64,000 nt of DNA, from contig QCXZ01000001.1 in assembly GCA_025024175.1 (NCBI GenBank), positions 34,714,942 through 34,778,941 on the forward strand. Direction: 5' to 3'. Source of the DNA: Rhyzopertha dominica. Taxonomy: Eukaryota; Arthropoda; Insecta; Coleoptera; Bostrichidae. Below the pieces are notes generated by a model. The model worked only from the letters and a program-made list of their open reading frames with translations. It made no database searches and was not told the DNA's origin. A program made the position numbers and the translations under genes. Positions 24,040 to 37,400 of this stretch are shown here, piece after piece (position 1 is the first letter of the stretch; the number at the start of each line of letters is the position of its first letter).

Positions 24040-24452
24040 CACTGATCTCTAAATAACTGGATGTCGCTTACATACCAAAATGGATGTAAATTATTTGTGA
24101 TAGATTTACGCCACTTTAGCGCCTAGTCGCTTGGTCCTTGTACTAAAATTTTGACAAAGGTTCGCTTCTGCGGTAAATATAACGTTAATGATTGACGGTT
24201 AAAATCGTGAACTCATCATCTGTCTGCAGATTTCCAAAAGATGATTGTTGCAGTATTTGAGTAAGAAACATGTACCGTACAAACTGGATGTTACGTTTAC
24301 TCATAACCATATTATATAGTTAAGGATCTAACCTAAAATTTGAACGCGCCGTTAAATCGATAGTACGAGTACCAGCGGCATGGTGGCTACTTATCACAGT
24401 TTTGAATGACTATGCGACACAGAACCGACATCCAGTTATTTAGAGATCAGTG
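24040..24452. mobile_element. hAT-type MITE nested in element B
   Basis: 27-bp inverted ends start CACTGATCTCTAAATAACTG. The flanking 8-mers ACTGCAAC (24032-24039) and ACTGCAGC (24453-24460) match at 7 of 8, as for hAT insertion. No coding capacity. Confidence 0.75.
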
Positions 24453-24616
24453 ACTGCAGCGTATTCCGCGAATGTATATTAGTTGTCGTGTGTTTATAGA
24501 TAAGGGCTGCCGGTGTCTGCAGTAGTGTTTAAATGTGTGTCGCCTAATTACTAATTTTAGATAGGTTGATAATTAATAATAGAAATGTAGTAGTTGCGGC
24601 CGCTACGCTACGCCGC

Positions 24617-24640
24617 TACGTATATATATATATATATTAT
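24617..24640. repeat. (TA)n microsatellite
   Basis: A run of TA dinucleotides inside element B. Confidence 0.9.
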
Positions 24641-25700
24641 ATAAACTTAAAATTACTTTGACACCCCGTATCTTAGTTAATTTTGAGTTTTCAAAACAGT
24701 CGTATAAGGCCTTCATTTTTGAAGTAAAATCATCTAAATATAAGCGTAAGTTTTTGTAATAATAATAAATGATAATAATAAATAATAATAAAATTAAAAC
24801 TAATTATTTTCCTCTTGTCAACTTCATCAGTTTCCATACGGTATACTCTTTAGTAAGAATATGTATAGTTTCTCTAAATAATAAAAACACATTTACTCTT
24901 TCGACATAATTGAAATTCGCTAAACCTTCCCCCAAACTATGCTCGCGTTTCGTTTATACTACTACTACAGCAGAGTGGAGCGTCTGCGAACGATAGAAAT
25001 GTTGCTCATGTGTGGGAGCCTGTCGGAAACGTTCGTTAACGTTGCTGGCAACGTTGCGCGCTACCGCGAATGCTGGCAGCGCGATGCGCAAGTGAGCGGC
25101 TGAGCGGAAACGTTCGTCAGATGTGGGAGAGGCTTAATACGTAGTACGCGTACGTTCGAGTCAGCGCTCACGCCTTACGCGCGAACGACCAACTTTCAAT
25201 GTCACGAACTTTTTAACAGTTCGCGACCGACCCGCCTCTACTAATTTAGGTTATGTTTGTCAACCAGCCGCCATTTTTGACAGCATTATGAATAGGCTAA
25301 TTAGCAAAAAAGCGTCATTAAATAAACAGTTTTTCCTAAATATCTTTAAAAATACTTAATATATTCAGAAAATAAAATACCATGAAATAGCAAATAAAAT
25401 TTTTCACAAAAAGTGTTTTAAAAATGTTTTCCAAAATTTTGACATTTTCGAAATAGTTCCAAAAAACGTATTTTGGACCCTGTCTATACGATTTTTTTTT
25501 TAAATTAAGGTTTATATACTCGTAGAAAATCAAATTTCTGATCGGAAAGCACTCTTGCAATTTTTTGTTAAGTTAATAATTTACGAGTTATTTAAAAATT
25601 CATGTNTTTTTGCTATCACGAGAACTGCTCAAATCCTGATTACTGATCATATAGTATAAGAAATAAAAGCGTAAATGTCATTTTAACAATTGGATGTGGA

Positions 25701-26104
25701 ATTTTAATTTTTTGAATATATTAAATATATTCGGAGATATTTAGGAAAAACCGTTTTCTTTAAGTGACGCTTTTTTGCTTATATCTTCTAAACAGTTTGC
25801 TGCACCGAAAATTTATAAGAACGAATAATACTCGCAGTTATACTACTAATCACATACTAAAACGAAAAAAAAATAAAAATTTGCAATTTCGCTCCTTACC
25901 CGATACCCTACTTACCCCACAAACAATAGGTCGCAAGTTCATATATTAAATCTTTCGAAAGTTATTGTGTACACAAACACAACCATACAGACAAGAAAGT
26001 TTTTTGCGTTTTCGACCACTTTAAAGCGAATGAGCAAATAAAAATTTTTGAATTTTTTTTGCGATACAATAGTTCCCATCTGTTGGATATGGAAGTAATT
26101 AGTT
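25701..26104 (-). repeat. Repeat family X, copy 2 (inverted, truncated)
   Basis: The reverse complement begins ACTTCCATATCCAACAGATG near 26104 and follows copy 3, with the same GATATAAGCAAAAAAGCG region at 25768-25785. It abuts copy 1 tail to tail near 25700. Confidence 0.55.
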
Positions 26105-26665
26105 TCAGCAGGAAGAGGGATTAATCACATTAGCACTGTTATGTGAAACATCAGAAAAAAGTGAAACCCCACAATATGATACACCTACTGACATACACAA
26201 CCTGATGAAAGAAAAAACTATTTTATAATGGAATATAAATATAAATAAACAATTGAATAAAATGGAGACTATATTGATGTGATACCACAGTACAAACTCG
26301 AAAGAAAAATAATATAGTGTAAGAATTCATCATTAGCAATTTGTTAAAACACTAAAATATTAATTTATTAAAACATTCCATATAAACTTTTTTGTTTTGG
26401 TAGTCGCTAAATACTATCATTTATATGCCTGTAGCATTTCTGTCAAATGTATTATTTTTATTGACATTTTACTTGGCTAATTGTAGATACCTACTTATTC
26501 TTTTTTCTTGGGTGAGAAATAAGAATATTTTGTATGAATTTTAATAAATATATCGGTACATATAATTACGAAGTAATATTTTCCCTCCACTGAAAATATT
26601 TTTTCTTCTATACGAAATTGAATTATTCTGAAAATAAAAATACATTTGTAAGATTTATCCTTAAT

Positions 26666-27481
26666 TACTTCCACATCCAACGGATGGGAAGTATTGTATC
26701 GCGAAAAAAAATTTTTATTTGCTCATTCGCTTTAAAATGGCCGAAAACGCAAAAAAATAAAATTTGAGCAAAAAAAATTCCTTGTTTGTGTGTCTGTGGT
26801 TTTGTTTGTGTACACGATAACTTTCGATAACTACCCAAAGCGACCTATTGTTTGTGGGGTAAGTAGGATATCGGGAAGGGGGTGAAATTTTGCAAATTTA
26901 AATTTTTTTATATTTTTTTCGTTTTAGTATGTGATTAGTAGTATAACTGCGAGTATTATTCGCTCTTATAAATTTTCGGTGCAGTAAACTGTTTAGAAGA
27001 TATTAGCGTTGTCTGAATTATATAATATTCAGACAACGATATTAGCAAGAAAGTGTCACTTAAAGTTTTTCCTAAATATCTTCAAATATATTTAATATAT
27101 TCAAAAAATGAAAATGCCATCAGATAGGAAATAAAATTTCTCACAAGAAGTGTCTTAGAAAATTTATTTAAAATTTTGACATTTTCGAAATATTTCCAAA
27201 AAACCTATTTTGGTCCCTGCTCATACGATTTTTTTTTAAATTTTGGTATTATATACAAAATTAAAATTCTGATCAGAAAGCATTCTTGTANTTTTTTTGT
27301 TAAGTTAATAATTTTCGAGTTATTTGGAAAAAACCAATATTAAAATTTATATATTTTTGCTATCACGAGGACTGTCTTAGAAAAAAATGTGTTGAGAGAC
27401 AAAATGCTCAAAATCTGATTACTAATCGTACAGTATAAGAAATAAAAACGTAAATGTCATTTTGACAATTGGATGTAGAAG
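26666..27481 (+). repeat. Repeat family X, copy 3 (uninterrupted except for a 30-bp palindrome)
   Basis: Inverted ends ACTTCCACATCCAA (left) and TTGGATGTAGAAGT (right) define the unit of about 0.8 kb. Both sides are flanked by ATT, which might be a 3-bp target duplication (weak). No protein. Contains the 30-bp palindromic insertion at 27008-27037. Confidence 0.55.
27008..27037. mobile_element. 30-bp palindromic insertion with 9-bp target duplication
   Basis: A near-perfect palindrome (GTTGTCTGAAT, 8-bp centre, ATTCAGACAAC) flanked by identical 9-mers GATATTAGC (26999-27007 and 27038-27046). Copies 1 and 2 of the host repeat (25300-25320 and 25768-25785) show the uninterrupted site with one copy of the 9-mer region. 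A related palindrome stands at 57392-57451. Confidence 0.7.
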
Positions 27482-28167
27482 TATTGATTCAATTTGCAGT
27501 GGTTTTTTAATTTCATTCTTGAAATTGCTCAGAAACAATAGTAACTGCATGCTGTTGGTGATGATAGATGTCAATAAGATTAAAACCAGATGTGTGGGAA
27601 TGTTGTAGATTAAAAACACAATAAATGTTATGTAACATATTTATTGGTTATATATAATTAAAGTATATCATTAAAATTTTCTCGTCAAGATTTATAAAAA
27701 CAAGAAATACCAATCATCTAATAATAATTTTTAGTCTTTACACATTTTTATATACAGAACTACATCATGCTTAAATAAGATTTAATTATTAACACTATAT
27801 TGCTTCCCTTTTAAATACATAGGTACATAAGATTCAACTTTTGTAAAGGAATGTCGAGACAGAATTCGGAGTTCATATAGCAGTACAGTTTTCTTTTTAA
27901 CTGGTCCATCGAATGTAAATGTGCAAGTATTGCTCTTTTTAACCCTACTTATCCTATAGAACAAAATAATTTATGTATAAACGATAGATAAAATAGAGGG
28001 TCTCTATAAACGATACAATACTATGAAATCTTAACAGAACTAATCACATCATAAGCCACTAATTCATTCTTTTTTAGAGAAAGGGGAATATCTCGTTGTT
28101 AGTTTCTACAGTGTACAGTATATGGACGGTACTTGCAAAAAGTTGGTCAGTTGTAAAACTCTAGAAA
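27482..28167. other. 3' UTR/flank of canoe
   Basis: Downstream of the canoe stop. An AATAAA on the minus strand lies at 27640-27645. No other gene seen. Confidence 0.5.
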
Positions 28168-28485
28168 CTAGTGAACTAAGTTCGAATTTGCCGAATTGAT
28201 GTTATCAATTTCTCTTTGGGCCCGTGATATCTTGCTTTTATCTTTGGGTGTGCCTGCTTCACCCGTTTCCATGGCAAACATCTTCATTTTTTCTTTGAAA
28301 CTGAGTTTCTCCGGTACAGGAGTTTGAGGTTTTTGTTGTGCCTGTTCTGCCAAACGTCGCGCTCTGGGATCCCTATAGACCTCTTGGGCACCAATAACAC
28401 CTGGTGTGGCAGTTGTTATACCTGGTATCGTATCTGTCGGGGTTGTGGGTGATGCCAACATCGACTCAGCTTGCCTAATGAAGCT
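28168..28485 (-). CDS. cno: canoe terminal exon (long isoform), conserved tail
   Basis: Starts SFIRQAESMLASP, ends FKEKMKMFAMETGEAGTPKD then KSKISRAQREIDNIN and stop TAG (28168-28170). The final motif is the hallmark of afadin C-termini. Confidence 0.93.
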   Translation of the reverse strand, partial: SFIRQAESMLASPTTPTDTIPGITTATPGVIGAQEVYRDPRARRLAEQAQQKPQTPVPEKLSFKEKMKMFAMETGEAGTPKDKSKISRAQREIDNINSANSNLVH

Positions 28486-31400
28486 CTACAAAAAAATTAT
28501 CTTTAAGTAACACATTAAAGCTTTTTTCTTCTAAAAATTAAGAAATACTTCATTNGAAGTAATCAACAATAACTATTAAGTAAACAAGCAGAAGATGTCT
28601 TAATATCAACCATAATTATTAAGTAGACAAGGAGAAGGTGTCTTTATGAAAATGTGAAGTCTTTGCAGTATTCACTATTTCAGAGACAAATTAATTATCC
28701 TGTGCAACAAAAACTATAATTACATGTTTTGAATATTATTGCCAACAAATTAGAAAAATAGGCAACAGCCTTCAGTGTTCTATAATAAAACTGTGTTTCT
28801 CAGATAATAATGAAGAGGAAACAGATTAAAGACAATTCTCAAAAGAACAATTTTGTAGGTACATAAAAGTTCACACATCATCATAGAAGCCTACAATAAA
28901 TTTGCAAGAAAATAATATATGTTGTAAGTATTGGCTTTTACAAGCAAAACCTTTACAACCACTACAAAAAGAGACTACATTATAATATGCTTATTTGAAA
29001 AATATATTTCTTTTTTTATAACTTTATGCACATATTACATGTGTTATCTAGTTTAGATATATTTTAAATATGCATTCAAATTAGCAACATATCAGAATAC
29101 AAGACATAGATAGCCATACTGAGCGTAATTTAGCAATGTTGCTGAGAAGCTATGATTTAGGAAAGCAGACAATTATACAAAAGGTTTATGTTTCTCTTGT
29201 ATGACAGTGAAATAGTGTTAACAGTACTTGATCATATTAAATGAAAATAGTGTAGTTATCATCAGAAAAATTATTGTAAAAAACCAGAACTTATTCAAAT
29301 ATTAAGTGTGCAACTCGAAACAGGGTTTGCATATACAAGATTGGCATTGATGACTGTAGTGGACAGCAAATGGATATTGGACATAAGATAATTACTGTAG
29401 ACAAGGCAGAGAGTGAAGATGTGTTCGTATCCCAGCTTATTCAAATGTCAGCTTTGCAACTCGAAGCAAAATTAAGGTTCGCACATAGGAGACTGCACAT
29501 CGTCCTCAATCCCAACAAAGTGGCATAAACCAGGCATTGGTGATTACAGTGGTCAGAGCTGGAGAGCAGAAGAATGTAAGGTAGACCACATTTCAACCAT
29601 GGACAATGCTGAGAGGCGAGTAGCTGGTATTTGACTAAGTTGCAGTATTACCGGAGCTTATTCAAATAGTAGCTACATTACTGTCGGCTTTCTCCTTGGT
29701 TACTTATCTTATGTCCATGGTCGAATGTCACCTACTTAAGTTCTGTATTTGATTGCATTTATCTGCAGTCCTACTCTGACTACTGCAGTCACCAATGCCA
29801 GTCTGTTGAGAAGAGGCATTTGTGCTAAGCCTAATTCTGCTTCAGACTGCATAGCTAGTATTTTTAATAAGCTCTGGTACTTCTCAACAAGTTTCTTGGG
29901 GCTAACAACACTATTTTTATCTAATAGGATCAGTATAATATTATCTGCTGTTAACACTATCTATTTCAATGCCATACAAGCGGCAAATGTAATCCATTTG
30001 TATCATCATCTGTTTTCCTATCAGAGAAACAAAATGGAGTTTCAGCCACTTAGAAATATTGTCAAATAACACTTATTACTGCTATCTATAACTAGGTGTT
30101 AATACGGTTTTAAATTGGAAATTTAATTCTTGGACAGACAGCTTTTATTAAAACTCGTATTTTACCGAAAAAAAAAACAAAATTAATTATCTCCATGTGG
30201 TTCTCCAGAAGCAATTATGTGTTATGTGTATTTATTTACATAAAGATATAAGCTCAACTAAAACTTGCATCTAAAATCTCTAATTTTAAGTTGAAGCAGG
30301 TCAATTTTAATCTTAAGGGAGACCAATTTTATCTTGGTTTCAAATTTATTTCTGCATCCTTCTAGCACCCACAGCCACACCAAAAAAATTAAATAGCAAG
30401 AGGGATTAAGTGACACATTATTTTGAAGCTACTGCTGAAAAATCAGAAGAGATGTTTTTTCTTTACCCTACAACTCATTATGAGACAATTTAATGGTAAA
30501 TACTACTTTTGCCAAATTTTGATATGTTCAATTTGCAAAGATAGTCAAACTTATTATAAAGCGGTTTTTAGACACCATAAATTTAAATTAAATGGCATTA
30601 CAAAGACTAATGTTTGAAATGTTTATATTACTTCTAAAGAAAATAATTCTTAAAGTGAACTTCCACTTTATTTTTACAATTGCAAAGCGCTTTCGGCTAC
30701 ATGTTAGCCATCGTCAGTACAAAAATTATTTATGAAAGGAAACTAACAGTTTGACAAAGTCAAAAATCAGAAACAAGCAAACTTGACTACAAACTGAAAA
30801 GCAACCCACATGCCAGTAACTCAAACGAAACATTAATTTAGATCAAACAAAGAATTTAGAATAGGACAATTGAAATTACAAAAATCATTTAGAATAGTAA
30901 AATTTTGTTCGTTAATAATTTTATAAATCTCTAAAATTTCCAAATTATTTTATTTAGATGATTCACTACACAAATGTAATGAATTTAGATTGACTAGCGT
31001 GGCAGTGTGTTTATTTACTAATAAATGGTTGGCTAACGAAGAATTTGTTGTTACAATATCTGTATTTTTATAATTTTCAAATTGTTTCAAATGTTCTTTA
31101 CCTATAGTTAAAAAGGATCTTCCGGTTTGTCCAATATAAACTAAATTGAAATCATTGCATGAAAAACTATAAACGCCTGAATTATTTAAAACTGAAATTT
31201 GGTCTTTATTACGTACAAAACGGGAAAACACACTGCCTACGGTAGAAAAAGTAATTTTATTCCATTAGAAGAAAATAATTTAGATAGGCTAACTGAAACT
31301 TGACCAGCAAACTTAAGAGGAAACCAAACCTTAACTTTTTCACCCATATAAGTGGTACAGAAAGAAAATATAAATTTTGTCAAATACTTAAAATAAAGCT

Positions 31401-34400
31401 TTTCCATTAAATAAATAATTAGGAAAATTGTTATTGAAAGCAATTTGGAGTATTACACCCAATTCTTTTTCGAAAGCATTTAATGACAGAGGTAATTTAA
31501 AAAGTCGATTAAAAAGTGAATGAAAAACAGCCATTTTGTGTGAATAAGGGTGTAAAGGAAAATAAGATATAACACTGTCTGTACAAGTAGAAAATCTACT
31601 TGGAAATTTTAGAGATTAATAAAATTATTAACGAACAAAATTTTACTATTCTAAATGATTTTTGTAATTTCAATTGTCCTATTCTAAATTCTTTGTTTGA
31701 TCTAAATTAATGTTTCGTTTGAATTACTGGCATGTGGGTTGATTTTCAGTTTGTAGTCAAGTTTGCTTGTTTCTGATTTTTGACTTTGTCAAGCTGTTAG
31801 TTTCCTTTCATAAATAATTTTTGTACTGACGATGGCTTTACAATTGCAAAAATAAAGTGGAAGTTCACTTTAAGAATTATTTTCTTTAGAAGAATTAATT
31901 AATAACTCCACTTAGAGCAGATGGATCGGTTTTCAATTTTATTTTTTTTTTGTTTATATTACTTTGACATTTCGACCCCTCACGGTGCCTTTCTGGAAAC
32001 GTAATAAATACAACATTTTTGTTAATATTAAAATAACACATGTGTACCTGTATGGCACGTCAGTAACGGAACAGTTTTGCACAGAATAAATAAATAAAAA
32101 TTTTGTTTGAAGGTAAACTTACGTTTGGATCTTCCCTATTACTATCATCCAATTGCAGTGTATTTGGCACAGGTGTAACTGCAGCGGATGCATCATTGAA
32201 AGAGACCCTCTTAGTGGTCTCTCTGTTGCGTAAAGACATAACAGTATAACTTGAGCCACGTTCTGGGGGTGGAGGTGCAACAGGTTCTGGTGGTGGTGCT
32301 AGGTTATTGGGTTGTGCACCTGGTTTAAGTATTGAAGCAGGTGGTTCCTGCTTTGTTTGCTGCATAGATGGCGGTAGTGTGGTCGAAGCAGAATTATCAA
32401 CTGGACTCATCAATGGAGGGCTTGTCACTGGACTTGGGCTTTCCTGAAACAAACCACAGATTTATATGAAAGTGGTGAATGATACACGAGAGAACATACA
32501 CCTGTTATATGAAAATATCAACTTACGAAACTAAAAGCCTTTAAACATCACATCTGCTCACAAATTTATTACATGCAAAAACAAAATTTTATTCCATTAA
32601 TATACACTTTTTAGCCTCCATTCCAATAATTCAGATATCAGAAAAAATTGAAAAGAAGTTTATATAGGTAATTCCTGGCAATTAAAACATAAAATTATTT
32701 AAATAAAAAAAGATGGGGTGCATATTAATGCAACAAATATCTATTGCATGTCTCCCACGTTTTTCATGTTAAGTCTTACGAGTATTTTCATAGATATTAA
32801 AACTTCATAATTATAAATTTTCCGGATAATTATTAGAGTTTTGGAATTAGTATGATGCCATAAATTTGTATGGGGCTAGGAGAAATTATTTAATATTTTT
32901 TAATCTATTTTAAAAATGTGATAAATAAAAAATTATTTCTTATTTTATAATTTTGTTTTTTAGTCTTGTGTGTGAAATTTTGCAATTGATTTGTAATATC
33001 TTGTAGAGTTTAAATTTTAGGTTTATTTCAGTTTCCATACACCTGATGATATCTGAAATCAAAAATTTTTATACCTGCCTAATATGAACACTTACTTTTT
33101 TCAGCCCTGTAGATAAACACAATATTATGTCAAAAATTCAGGTGAAATAGTACTAGCCGCTAATTACCAATCTAAATCTTTGACATCAAATATTTCAAAA
33201 GTTGTTGAAAACGTCATAAAGGAGAGAATACAACATTTTTTCAAATATGAACTATTACAGAAAATTAGTATAGTTTAAGGGTCGGCAACAATGCTATCCC
33301 TGCACTAATGAACATAATATATGAAACATTTAACTCATCTCAATCTATTATTGCTGTCTTCCTCGACCTACAGAAAGCTTTTGATACTTTTAAAATTGAA
33401 TCACATTAATAATCACTTTGGATTGAATTCGAAAGTACTCGAGTTACAGTGTGTCACTGTAAACAGCACTATTAGTGAAAGGTAGTGGTAAAGATATGAG
33501 TTCTCCAAGGCACAGTACTATGTCTAGGGCTCTTTTAGGTATATACAGGGTCCGCCACCTAAAACTCGCCAAGCTCGTATTTTCTTGGTTCTTTTAGGTA
33601 CAAGCTTAGGTTATATGTCAAATTATAGGTCTTTTTGAACTCTTTAAAAATAGCACAGTGAGTGTCCAAAAAATCAAAATGTCAGCATCATCTTAAGCAT
33701 ATCTAATAATATAATTATTTATCTCAAACTTCTCTATCAATATAGGAATCAATTTATTTTTATTATTGGAAAAGAGCTTTACTTCACTTACACTTGCAAC
33801 CATCTGCTCTTTAAAGTAAATGTCAACTGATGAAGTGTTTGAGGATCAGCGAAGCTGCTTTATAGCTTTCACATTATTGCTAATATTTTCATAACCGTCA
33901 GAAACAATAATAGAGTTCGGGCCAAAGTGATTTTGCACATACACATTTGCATTATATGCTTCATTTTGATGCCATACAACTCAGCGCAAGAGAAATTCAC
34001 GATCAACGATGTAAGTGGATTTTGGAAATCTGGTTCAGGTTCAGAAAATGTGAAAGAAAGCTGACTTGTTCATCTTACAAATACCATCCTCCTCAAAGAG
34101 TGACACCAAATATGGAGCCAATTCATACTCCAAGTAGGTGTGAAGGAGTAGTTGTTTGGCTTTGTAGCTGTTTTGATATTCTTATTAGCTATTAGTATGC
34201 AAAGATATTACATTTGCTTAGTTATACTTGCAATGCTCTGCTATTCTCAGAAATATAGTTAATAATCTCTTTTTATGTTTTAAGGCTTTGTGCAATAAAA
34301 CCTGCTACAAAAAAATTTCTTTGCTTTTATGTACGACTTTATACTCAAATTTTTCAAGAGAATTTCAATAGCTTTGTTTTTGCATTGAATATTTTTGTCG

Positions 34401-37400
34401 CAGATACAGCGAAAACCGAGATATCCTTTATATTCGTTTCAAGCACAATTTTAGCCTTTACAGCATTGCAAAATTTTATCCTTACACTACCATTTTGGGC
34501 ACTTTTGCAGCCCTTGTTCAGGACATCAGAACTTAACTGGAAAACTATCATTTGCTTTTGTATGAATTGGTCTGAAGATTCAGCATATTTTTTACTAAAT
34601 GCAGTGGACTATTTTATAATCAGGTACCATTGAGAATTGGTTCACTGAATTGGATAGTGGCTGTGTCAGAGTCACTTGTTTATAATATAATTTAAGGAAT
34701 AAGCTAAAATATCACTTCGATTACTATGATGCTTTTGGTCTATTTTCCATTGTCTGTAAGATACATATAAGTAAACTTTGTTACAGCTTAATCAACTTTG
34801 TTTCTGCATTTTTACAAAATTTTATGTATTGAAAGGTTTCTCAACTAATAAAACATATCATTTGTAAATAAACAGCAAACTTAAACTATGATCTTTGTAT
34901 AGTTTCATATTATAATGTTCATTAGTTTGAAATGCAATAACTATTGAGGTGTTACTGGTATTTTTGTAAATGTAAACCAGAAGTTCTATTTTTGTTAAAC
35001 AAACTAAGCTATTAAGATAAATTTCTTACCTTTTCGGTATCATCGTCGTCTTGTTCAGCAGCTTCCATGGCCCTCCTCTGGAACTCCCTCTCCAACTGTA
35101 ACACCCTCAGTTGTTCTTCTTGCTGTGGCGTTCTGTGCGGCAGAGACAACAGTTCACGTATTTGCTGTTCTTGCCACTGCCGTGCCTGTTCTCTCCTTAT
35201 TTCCTCTTTCTTTTCCTGTTCTTCTCTGGCCCAAGGGTCACGTGCGGTCTTCGTAACGGTTCCACGAGTTGGGTAGAAAGCCATTTTAGGGGGGTCCTGG
35301 GAGCTGGCGGAATACAAAGGATGGGTACTCGTTGGTGGCAGTTCAGGCGGTTCTTCAAGCTTCTTTAAAGGTTTCGGCGCGACAGGTGGTTGTTTTGCAA
35401 ACGAAGCGGACTGCATATTTATTTGGTACGGGGGNTTTTGTACGGTGTATTGGGCATTTTGATGGTAGGAAGAGTTTAAATTCAAGTTTTGCAAAGCCTG
35501 AGTATTATGTGCGACTTGAGCGTTCATATGTGGTGGGTAACTCTGATGAGTGTTGGAATAAGCCGGCTGACTTTGAGCGAGTTGTTGCTGATTCTGTTGA
35601 TAGTAGTTCTGTGGATAATTTGGAGGATAACCTCTGTGTTGTCTTCTTCTTACTTCTTCACTCATTTCTGCCAGTTTCGCTTGACCCCGCATGTTAATGT
35701 TGTTTACAGGACGAGCTTCTTCCCTAAATACTTGATTTCTGTCTTCCGGCATGAATCTACCACCCTCCGAGCCTCTCACATTCCCACTGCTGGCATACCT
35801 TACCATTTCGCTCTGATTATTAGTATATTGTCGAAGCATGTCTTCGCTTCTACTAGTACGCATGTCGTGCCTCGCAATATCCTCCTGAATAATACTCTGC
35901 TGTATCTGAGGCTCAGATACTTTAATGTTATTTGTACTTGGATAACGCATCATTTCTTCTTGTCTCTCAGTGCCATGTGAATGCCTCAAAATGTCCTCTC
36001 TCGACAAACCAGGATTATACTGCATATTCTGACTCATGTAAGCTGAAGAGTTTTGATATGGATTGTTATCCGTTTTTTGAGCAGGGTAAAACTGATGACT
36101 ATTGAGTTCTTCATGCTGCCTGGGATAGTGTCCTTGAGTAGCCTGATGTGGTTGGTTTGGATAATTATTTGGGTAGCCTTGGTAATAATTTTGAGCATGA
36201 TGTTGGTTTACTGCTGGAAATGGGCCAGATCGAGAATCTTCAGTCTGTAAACGATGATTTGATGGTGATGATTTGAGATTTGGTATTGACTGGTGCAAAT
36301 TGGGACGAGCCACTGGAGCTCCTGATGTGGGTGGGTAGTACGCTGAAGCTGGACGTTGAGAATTTGTTACTGAAGACTGCAGTGAGTTCTGGGACCCTCT
36401 CAATACAGACGACCTACGAAAAAACATAGGGCGAATGTTTATAAGAGCACACAGTGAATTAAATCTTATGATTATTCCGCGTATTTTGAATTGTATAAAG
36501 TGCGTCCACTTTTAAAAAATTTGGCGACCCAACAAATAACCAAAACACATTGTTACACATCATGACATATGTGTTTTGTGTTGTGGTGTTTGCTAGAATT
36601 CGGTACCATTTCTGATGTTCTTAGAACTGATTCCCTTAGGTGTTATCTTCTTAATTGTTTAATTAATGCATGTCTTGACTTGAATTCACAGTTTTCCATT
36701 ATGATCTTTCGCAGACAGAGATTTATAAAATGACACACCTTCTACGGTTCCGCTTTTGTTCCTACACTTCACAACAGCATACAAAGTAGCATTTTTATTC
36801 TTTAATACTCCTATCCGCTATTACAAAAATTGGTTTGTTGGGTCACCAAAGGTTAGGTTTCGAACATCACACGGATACACTCTTATGCATAACTACCAAA
36901 ACGGATTACTGGATATTTTTTCAAGAACTGATGTTTAAAGTGTAAAAATATAACGTGCAATTACAAGCTCTCAATGTGACAAAGAGGAATTTTATCTTTT
37001 ATTAGAACCGAAGTCATGTGTATGGTTTAAATGTTTTCATTTTTTTTAATTGCACTGTTTCTCATATATAGTAAATATTACCCAACTTTGGAGTGTATTA
37101 TACAATTACTATAACTGAAATAGTAGGGGTGTCTTTTACTACAAAATTCCTTTATTAACTCGGTTAAATGTAACCTCATCATTGGATGAGTTAGTGTTAA
37201 TATTAAAATTTGGAAACTTCTCTTGAGAGGTTAATTAGAATTACCTTCGATGGTATAACTACAAAATCTTATCATTTGAGATATTTTTAATTAGAATCAA
37301 ACCACACTTAGCTCATATTCTATCTAATAATCAGAACGGACTTCTACTTATTTTAACACAAAACTAAAAAATATGTTTAAACAACTACTAATAATATTTG

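Larger units (their letters stand above)
23817..25133. mobile_element. TTAA-flanked non-autonomous element (piggyBac-type), element B
   Basis: Perfect 26-bp inverted ends start GCCTCTCCCACATCTGACGA, with TTAA at 23813-23816 and 25134-25137. The interior is CpG-rich (repeated GCGAGCG words), in contrast to the AT-rich surroundings, and contains a hAT insertion (24040-24452). No transposase. Confidence 0.75.
22687..25700 (+). repeat. Dispersed repeat family X, copy 1, split by nested insertions
   Basis: The left piece (22687-22930) begins CTTCCACGTCAAACGAATGG. The right piece (25255-25700) ends CAATTGGATGTGGA. Together they match the uninterrupted copy at 26666-27481. The split point carries a roughly 50-bp direct repeat (GTTTGTCATCCAGCCGCCA at about 22876 and GTTTGTCAACCAGCCGCCA at about 25257). 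Between the pieces lie at least three younger insertions. Confidence 0.55.

Noticed and set aside
29749..30069. 106-codon + strand frame in a canoe intron
   Set aside because: Lies over the repeated unit at 29335-29800, lacks splice context and any family resemblance.
35067..36250. Several + strand frames opposite the large canoe exon
   Set aside because: Antisense shadows of low-complexity Gln/Pro-rich coding sequence; rich in Cys/Phe/Leu with no domain.
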